Origin: Helicobacter_D sp964464895
GTDB taxonomy: Bacteria; Campylobacterota; Campylobacteria; Campylobacterales; Helicobacteraceae
Length of the DNA: 64,000 nt
NCBI GenBank assembly: GCA_964464895.1
Contig: CAYXGY010000005.1
Coordinates: 1 to 64,000 of the forward strand
Direction: 5' to 3'
The position numbers and the translations under genes were made by a program. Under the pieces are notes generated by a model. It did not search any database, was not told the DNA's origin, and worked only from the letters and a program-made list of their open reading frames with translations. This document shows, in pieces, positions 59,052-64,000 of this stretch. The stretch's first letter is position 1. Each line of letters opens with the position of its first letter.

Positions 59052-60398
59052 ATGAGTATTCCAACACTACAAGACGCATTGAAGCTTGATATTGAGGGCA
59101 TTAGGGAGCTCAAAAACACATTAAGGGAAAAAATCAAAGTAAGCTCTTTGAATGCCTATATTGGAGAATTACAGGATTATGATAGCGCACTTTTGCCTAT
59201 TGCTATTAAAGATAATATTAATGTCAAAGGTTGGGAAATCACCTGTGGAAGCAATATCTTGCAAGGTTATATTGCTCCTTATAACGCGACGGTGATAGAA
59301 AATCTCCTCAAGTCTTCTTTTGCTCCCTTTGGACGCACGAATATGGACGAATTTGCAATGGGAAGCACGACAGCAAGTAGTTTTTATGGTAAGACGCTCA
59401 ACCCCAAAAATCCTAATAAAGTCCCCGGCGGTAGCAGTGGTGGAAGTGCTGCAGCCGTAGCGGGTGGAATCGCACTTGCTGCGCTTGGAAGTGATACAGG
59501 CGGAAGTATCCGACAGCCTGCTAGTTTTTGTGGTTGCGTAGGATTGAAGCCTACTTATGGACGCGTGAGCCGCTATGGATTAGTGGCTTATAGTTCGAGC
59601 CTAGACCAAATTGGACCAATTACACAGAATGTTACAGATTGTGCAATTCTGTATGACGCGATTGCAGGTTATGACAAAATGGATTCTACGAGTGCGAATT
59701 TAGAATCTCAAAACACTTTTAAAAACTTAAATCCCAATCGCAAAATGACAATAGCGATTCTACCAAGTCTCTTAAAGGACGCAGACACAAATATTCAAAA
59801 CGCTTATCAAAAAACGATTGAAACATTGAGTAAAAATGGGCATAAAATTGTAGAAAAGGAAATGCTAGATACAAGTTATATCATTTCCGCTTATTATGTG
59901 ATTTGCACTGCGGAGGCAAGCTCCAATCTTGCGCGCTTTGATGGCGTGCGTTATGGAAATCGCGCAAAGGAAATTGGCAATCTCAAGGAATTATACTTAA
60001 AAACACGCTCACTTGGCTTTGGCGATGAAGTCAAGCGTAGAATCTTGCTTGGTTCTTTTGTGCTAAGCAGTGGTTATTATGATGCCTATTATATCAAGGC
60101 ACAAAAGGTGCGCACACTGATTGCACGTCAATATAATGCAATCCTACAAGATTGTGATACGATTCTTTCTCCTGTCGCTCCGAGTGTGGCATTTGGTTTT
60201 GAAGATTGCAAGACACCTTTGCAAATGTATTTGGAGGATATTTACACGATTGGAATCAATCTTGCCGGGCTTCCCGCACTTTCGCTCCCCGTAGATGAGG
60301 AGGAGGGATTGCCTATTGGTATGCAGCTAATCGGTAAAGCCTTTGACGAACAAACCTTGCTTGATTTGGCATTGAATTTAGAAAATACATTACATTAA
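59052..60398 (+). CDS. gatA: Asp-tRNA(Asn)/Glu-tRNA(Gln) amidotransferase subunit A
   Basis: GatA releases ammonia from glutamine or asparagine to convert mischarged Glu-tRNA(Gln) and Asp-tRNA(Asn). The 448-residue product has the amidase triad: Lys in IAIKDNINVKG, the cis-Ser and nucleophile Ser in GGSSGGSAAAVAGG and DTGGSIRQPASF. Helicobacter lacks GlnRS-type charging for part of its tRNAs, so the gene is essential there. gatB and gatC are not in the window. GGGAGG lies before the ATG. Confidence 0.96.
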   Translation: MSIPTLQDALKLDIEGIRELKNTLREKIKVSSLNAYIGELQDYDSALLPIAIKDNINVKGWEITCGSNILQGYIAPYNATVIENLLKSSFAPFGRTNMDEFAMGSTTASSFYGKTLNPKNPNKVPGGSSGGSAAAVAGGIALAALGSDTGGSIRQPASFCGCVGLKPTYGRVSRYGLVAYSSSLDQIGPITQNVTDCAILYDAIAGYDKMDSTSANLESQNTFKNLNPNRKMTIAILPSLLKDADTNIQNAYQKTIETLSKNGHKIVEKEMLDTSYIISAYYVICTAEASSNLARFDGVRYGNRAKEIGNLKELYLKTRSLGFGDEVKRRILLGSFVLSSGYYDAYYIKAQKVRTLIARQYNAILQDCDTILSPVAPSVAFGFEDCKTPLQMYLEDIYTIGINLAGLPALSLPVDEEEGLPIGMQLIGKAFDEQTLLDLALNLENTLH

Positions 60399-60408
60399 AG
60401 GAGCAATG

Positions 60409-61860
60409 ATGAGAATTAGAATGCGTGCATTAACATTTGAAGATGTGTTGTTAGTCCCTGCTTATTCAGAGATTCTGCCTAAAGAAGTTTCTTTGCAGAC
60501 AAAGCTTTCCCGCAATATTGTTTTGAATGCTCCTTTGGTTTCTGCTGCAATGGACACCGTTACAGAATACAGCACTGCGATTGCTATGGCAAGAGTAGGG
60601 GGGATTGGAATCATTCATAAGAATATGGACGAAAAATCACAAGTAGCGCAGATTAAAAAGGTTAAGAAAAGCGAAAGCGGCGTGATTATTGACCCCATTT
60701 ATATTAGTCCTGATTCTACTTTGTTTCAAGCCAAGGCTATCACAGATAATTATAAAATCTCGGGTGTGCCGGTTGTAGATGATAGTGGAAATTTAATTGG
60801 AATCTTAACGAATCGTGATATGCGCTTTGAAACGGATCTGAATCGTCGCGTCCAAGAGGTGATGACGAAAGCTCCATTAATCACCGCAGCGGTTGGAACG
60901 AGTTTAGAGGAAGCACGCAACATTATGAATAAACACAAAATTGAAAAACTCCCTTTGGTGAATGAGAAAGGAATCTTAAAGGGATTGATTACAATTAAAG
61001 ACATTCAAAAACGCATTGAATATCCGAATTCTAATAAAGATGGTTTCGGACGCTTGCGTGTGGGGGCGGCGATTGGTGTTTTCCAATATGACCGCGCCAA
61101 AGCCCTTGTAGAAGCAGGTGTAGATGTATTGGTGTTAGATTCTGCGCACGGGCATAGTAAAGGAATCTTAGAAACGGTCAAAGAAATCAAAAAGCATTTA
61201 GCGGTGGATATTATTGCAGGAAATGTCGCAACAGCAGAGGGAGCGCAAGCCTTGATTGACGCAGGGGCTGATGGTGTCAAGGTAGGGATTGGACCGGGAA
61301 GTATTTGCACTACAAGAATTGTTGCGGGCGTGGGTGTGCCACAAATCACCGCAATTGACGAGGTAGCAAAGGCTTGTCAAAAGGCAGGGATTCCAGTGAT
61401 TGCCGATGGAGGCATTAAATATTCCGGAGATATTGCTAAAGCTCTAGCTGCAGGAGCTTCTAGCGTGATGATTGGAAGCATTTTAGCGGGCACAGAAGAA
61501 TCCCCGGGAGAAATGGTTATCTATCAAGGCAGACAATACAAAACTTATCGTGGTATGGGGAGTTTGGGTGCGATGAATAAGGGAAGTGCGGATAGATATT
61601 TCCAAGAGGGAACAGTACAAGAGAAACTTGTGCCAGAAGGCATTGAGGGACGTGTGCCTTATAGAGGAAAAATTGCGGATATTATCCATCAAATGTTAGG
61701 TGGCTTGCGCTCCTCTATGGGTTATTTGGGCTCAAAGGATATTCCGACATTGTGGGAGAAGGCAGAATTTGTCGAAATCACACAGAGTGGGCTTAGAGAA
61801 TCTCATGTGCATGATGTGATGATTACCAAAGAAGCACCCAACTATCACATTAATCACTAG
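60409..61860 (+). CDS. guaB: Inosine-5'-monophosphate dehydrogenase
   Basis: The NAD-dependent committing step of GMP synthesis. The 483-residue product has the barrel start ALTFEDVLLVPAYSEILP, two CBS domains (about 90-205), the catalytic loop GIGPGSICTTRIVAGVGVPQ with the active Cys, and GSLGAMNKGSADRY. The ATG at 60409 has AAAGGAG five bases upstream. The ATG at 60406 is three bases closer. It follows gatA by 10 bases, as in H. pylori. Confidence 0.97.
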   Translation: MRIRMRALTFEDVLLVPAYSEILPKEVSLQTKLSRNIVLNAPLVSAAMDTVTEYSTAIAMARVGGIGIIHKNMDEKSQVAQIKKVKKSESGVIIDPIYISPDSTLFQAKAITDNYKISGVPVVDDSGNLIGILTNRDMRFETDLNRRVQEVMTKAPLITAAVGTSLEEARNIMNKHKIEKLPLVNEKGILKGLITIKDIQKRIEYPNSNKDGFGRLRVGAAIGVFQYDRAKALVEAGVDVLVLDSAHGHSKGILETVKEIKKHLAVDIIAGNVATAEGAQALIDAGADGVKVGIGPGSICTTRIVAGVGVPQITAIDEVAKACQKAGIPVIADGGIKYSGDIAKALAAGASSVMIGSILAGTEESPGEMVIYQGRQYKTYRGMGSLGAMNKGSADRYFQEGTVQEKLVPEGIEGRVPYRGKIADIIHQMLGGLRSSMGYLGSKDIPTLWEKAEFVEITQSGLRESHVHDVMITKEAPNYHINH

Positions 61861-61870
61861 AGAAAAAGTA

Positions 61871-62206
61871 ATGGCAAAGTTGCTTTTTGGTTATAGTTTG
61901 TATCACGCAAGCACGCAAGATTATGAGGCAATCTTGACGAAGTTGCGGGCAGAGTTTGCTGTAAATAAGCCAGAACTCTATTTGAATAATCCAGAATATT
62001 TACTCTTTACCCCGACAAGTGCGGAGTGGCAAAAAGAAATTGTAACGTTGATTGCAAAATTAAAGGCATTTATGAATGCAGAAATAGAATGTTTGCGCAA
62101 TAATGGAAGTAATGCACATATCGTCTATCGCTTCGGAATCCTAGAAATGGAAAGTGCGTTTTTTCAATTCCCGCCAGATTTAGACGATGATGAGGAAGAA
62201 TCTTGA
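61871..62206 (+). CDS. Conserved-looking hypothetical protein
   Basis: A 111-residue soluble protein starting MAKLLFGYSLYHASTQDYEA and ending in an acidic DDDEEES tail. It has mixed alpha/beta character and no membrane segment. I do not recognise a family. It begins 10 bases after guaB, so is probably co-transcribed. Its 3' end overlaps the end of the convergent endonuclease pseudogene by 43 bases, which suggests the R-M genes were inserted or grew into it. Confidence 0.6.
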   Translation: MAKLLFGYSLYHASTQDYEAILTKLRAEFAVNKPELYLNNPEYLLFTPTSAEWQKEIVTLIAKLKAFMNAEIECLRNNGSNAHIVYRFGILEMESAFFQFPPDLDDDEEES

Positions 62207-62926
62207 ATTTTTCTGTATGATTCTTTATGGAGTAAATAATCTAAAATTTGCAAGCAATCATATTGGTGTGTTTTGCTCAAAAGTCCAAAGATTCTAAATA
62301 TTTGTATGAAAATTATAATATTTTCTTTGGTTATTTCTAAGTAACCACATTCATTGCTTTGAATATTTCTGCCAATAAAGCTTTGGTTGTTAGCATCTTT
62401 TAGACTGCTTAATGCAATACAGAAATATAGCATTGGCATTGTGCCCACTGCAAATTGCTTCTCACGCACAATAATTTCACAAAGTAAATCATTATTTTGA
62501 AATCTGTGTATCAGTAAAGGATAGCTTACATTTGCTTTTAAAAATTCTATGCCGTTGAGATTATCATTCACAAAGTTAGTCCTTGTTATTTTTTCTTTTT
62601 GCTCTATAAAATCTTGATAATTTGCTATGCTAGTTTGTAATTCCGCAATATTCTTATGAGTTATCCATTTTTCATATAATGCAAAATCTAAAAACTCACT
62701 CAATTCATAAATTTGTTTTGTTTTTCCATTTGCGCCGATAAAATGATAAATTTCATTTGCTTACAACCTTGTCATAGCCTATTTGCCATTCAATGTAGTG
62801 CTTGGGCGTCATAATGGTTTGTGTCGGTGCGACAGGGATACCATAATCACTAAAGGCAAATCTCTCTTTAATCCGAATTTTGCCCATAGCTTTGCTAAGG
62901 GGGAAGGAGTATCTTAGGCTATTCAT
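62164..62926 (-). pseudogene. Frameshifted PabI-family-like restriction endonuclease gene
   Basis: Two adjacent frames that join into one protein of about 253 residues. The 5' part (62926-62753, 57 codons) starts MNSLRYSFPLSKAMGKIRIK and stops in VVSK-TGA. The 3' part resumes in the next frame with NEIYHFIGANGKTKQIYELS and runs to 62164. Removing one A from the AAA at about 62756-62758 restores a continuous frame. The features TPKHYIEWQIGYDK (Glu46, Tyr51) and THQYD (His220, Asp223) have the spacing of the Glu63/Tyr68 and His211/Asp214 residues reported for R.PabI, from memory. PabI enzymes recognise GTAC and excise its adenine. The ATG overlaps the methyltransferase stop (ATGA). It is likely inactive unless the sequence has an error. 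Confidence 0.6.
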
Positions 62927-63966
62927 ACATATTCCTTAAACAAGGTTTCAAAATATTTTTGCACGTGCGTATTGGGTGTGGAATCCATAAAGGCATCTGA
63001 AATTTTTAGAAATTCCTCGTGATTAATAAAAACATCTAAATTACCAAAGTAATAAGGAAGCTTGTCGGCGAATTTCTTAAAGTGATGAATGTAATAGTAG
63101 TATTGTATGTTATCTTGAAATACGCGAATAGAATTTGCGCTACATTTTGTCATAAAGGTTTGATTGCGTTTGAGCGCATTAATATCTCGTAAGGTGTGGA
63201 AATAAGCGATTTCTTTACGCTCATCTTTCGGGTTTGGATACTTGGCAACATAATTACCAATAAAATCAAAATCGTTTAATCGTAGCTTTTGCCCGCTATC
63301 TGTGCTAAATTGGTAATTTTTAATAAAATCATAATCCATTCCCTGAGGATTCCTTGCATAGAGAGCGATAATAATAGGGAAAAAGGTTTTAGAATGGGGC
63401 GTAAAAACCTCCGAACTAATGATAAGGCTATCAAGCAGAGCATATTGCTCTTTAAAAAATCTTAATGCTTTGAAATTACTCTCCTTAATCAAATATGAGA
63501 GTGGGTGAAGCACACAGATAAAATCTGGTTTTAAAAGGGCATAGGAACGCAAAAATGAGATTCCTAAATCCCTGTGAGCAAGATTTTCATCTACGTTAAA
63601 GAGTTGCTGTTTAATGTTGTTGTTAATAATAGAGGTTTTGTCGTTATAGGGAGGGTTTCCAATGATAATGAGGTTTTCATTTTCGGGGATTCTAAATTTA
63701 CGCCGAGAAACACTTAAAAGAGAATTTGTTGCAATTGTGCGGATTTTAGAATTGACTTTTTGTAAGGCAATCTCATCTATATCTGCACCTAAATAGTGAT
63801 AATCACCAATGAAAAAATCTCCATAGCCACAAGCATTATCAAAGAGTAAAAAGTCCTTAAGATTTACTCTTTTTTGTAACAACTCATAGGCTTTTTGGAC
63901 AATTTTTTTGGGCGTATAAAATGAACCAAGATTAACAGCTTGTTCTTTGGTTAGGTGTTTTTGCAT
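62923..63966 (-). CDS. N6-adenine DNA methyltransferase of an R-M system
   Basis: A 347-residue gamma-type methyltransferase: GSFYTPKKIVQKAYELL near the start, motif I FDNACGYGDFF (42-52), the acidic residue of motif II in LGADIDEIAL, and catalytic NPPY at 104-107 in IIGNPPYNDKTSI. The C-terminal half (about 220-347) would read the target site. If the downstream gene is a PabI homologue, the site would be GTAC. Its stop overlaps the nuclease ATG. The methyltransferase frame itself is intact, so protection may persist after loss of the nuclease. Confidence 0.88.
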   Translation of the reverse strand: MQKHLTKEQAVNLGSFYTPKKIVQKAYELLQKRVNLKDFLLFDNACGYGDFFIGDYHYLGADIDEIALQKVNSKIRTIATNSLLSVSRRKFRIPENENLIIIGNPPYNDKTSIINNNIKQQLFNVDENLAHRDLGISFLRSYALLKPDFICVLHPLSYLIKESNFKALRFFKEQYALLDSLIISSEVFTPHSKTFFPIIIALYARNPQGMDYDFIKNYQFSTDSGQKLRLNDFDFIGNYVAKYPNPKDERKEIAYFHTLRDINALKRNQTFMTKCSANSIRVFQDNIQYYYYIHHFKKFADKLPYYFGNLDVFINHEEFLKISDAFMDSTPNTHVQKYFETLFKEYV

Positions 63967-64000
63967 TCTTCTAATTTCCTAAATTTTACAAACTCTCAAA

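Overview
The window is a contiguous, gene-dense stretch of AT-rich chromosome from an epsilonproteobacterium of the genus Helicobacter. Several blocks follow the gene order I remember from H. pylori: ndk-DUF177-rpmF-plsX-fabH, panD-ybaB, ispA-surE, flgI-flgJ-flgS, pgk-corA, pyrH-rpoZ-spoT-tyrS-(nitronate monooxygenase)-amiA-(membrane protein), and speE-coaE. Genes for arginine (argH) and histidine (hisIE) synthesis, which H. pylori lacks, and a CmeABC-type efflux operon point to an enterohepatic or Campylobacter-like Helicobacter. The species assignment is inference.

Layout. 1-4.5 kb: end of a cell-envelope locus, then ndk to fabH (phospholipid and fatty-acid start genes). 4.6-10.6 kb: a G11 tract before a tiny zinc-ribbon gene, then a long minus-strand run panD-ybaB-PDZ protein-ispA-surE-tcdA-acidic peptide-N-carbamoylputrescine amidase-methyltransferase. 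10.7-15.6 kb: apt, a degenerate SNase-like protein, a TRIC-like channel, and hemJ-argH-ubiE. 15.7-19.6 kb: an amino-acid ABC transporter operon split by a two-gene restriction-modification (R-M) module. 19.9-25.0 kb: a mini-lipoprotein, flgI-flgJ-flgS behind a sigma54-like promoter, pgk, corA. 25.1-30.8 kb: thioredoxin-fold lipoprotein, recO, a small XRE-regulated locus, and nnrDE-thiG-mntP. 30.9-38.4 kb: the pyrH to amiA block.

38.4-48.5 kb: a solitary trpB preceded by a leader peptide with two adjacent Trp codons and a terminator, an orphan zinc-binding protein gene, tRNA-Arg, LOG protein, rarA-magIII-pepD, a SurA-like isomerase, speE-coaE, then tRNA-Ala and tRNA-Arg. 48.9-54.6 kb: an RND tripartite efflux operon with a CmeR-type palindrome upstream. 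54.7-62.2 kb: ilvE, an SPFH protein, hisIE, a DUF2393 protein, pdxA, gatA, guaB. 62.2-64 kb: a second R-M system, an N6-adenine methyltransferase followed by an endonuclease gene broken by one extra base. The restored protein resembles the PabI family of restriction DNA glycosylases.

The most noteworthy signals are the frameshifted PabI-like gene, the R-M insertion in the transporter operon, the trpB attenuator, the XRE locus with two matching operator repeats, the G11 tract, the CmeR-type site, several unlisted small ORFs, and a dispersed intergenic repeat. I saw no CRISPR array, rRNA, prophage or insertion sequence.
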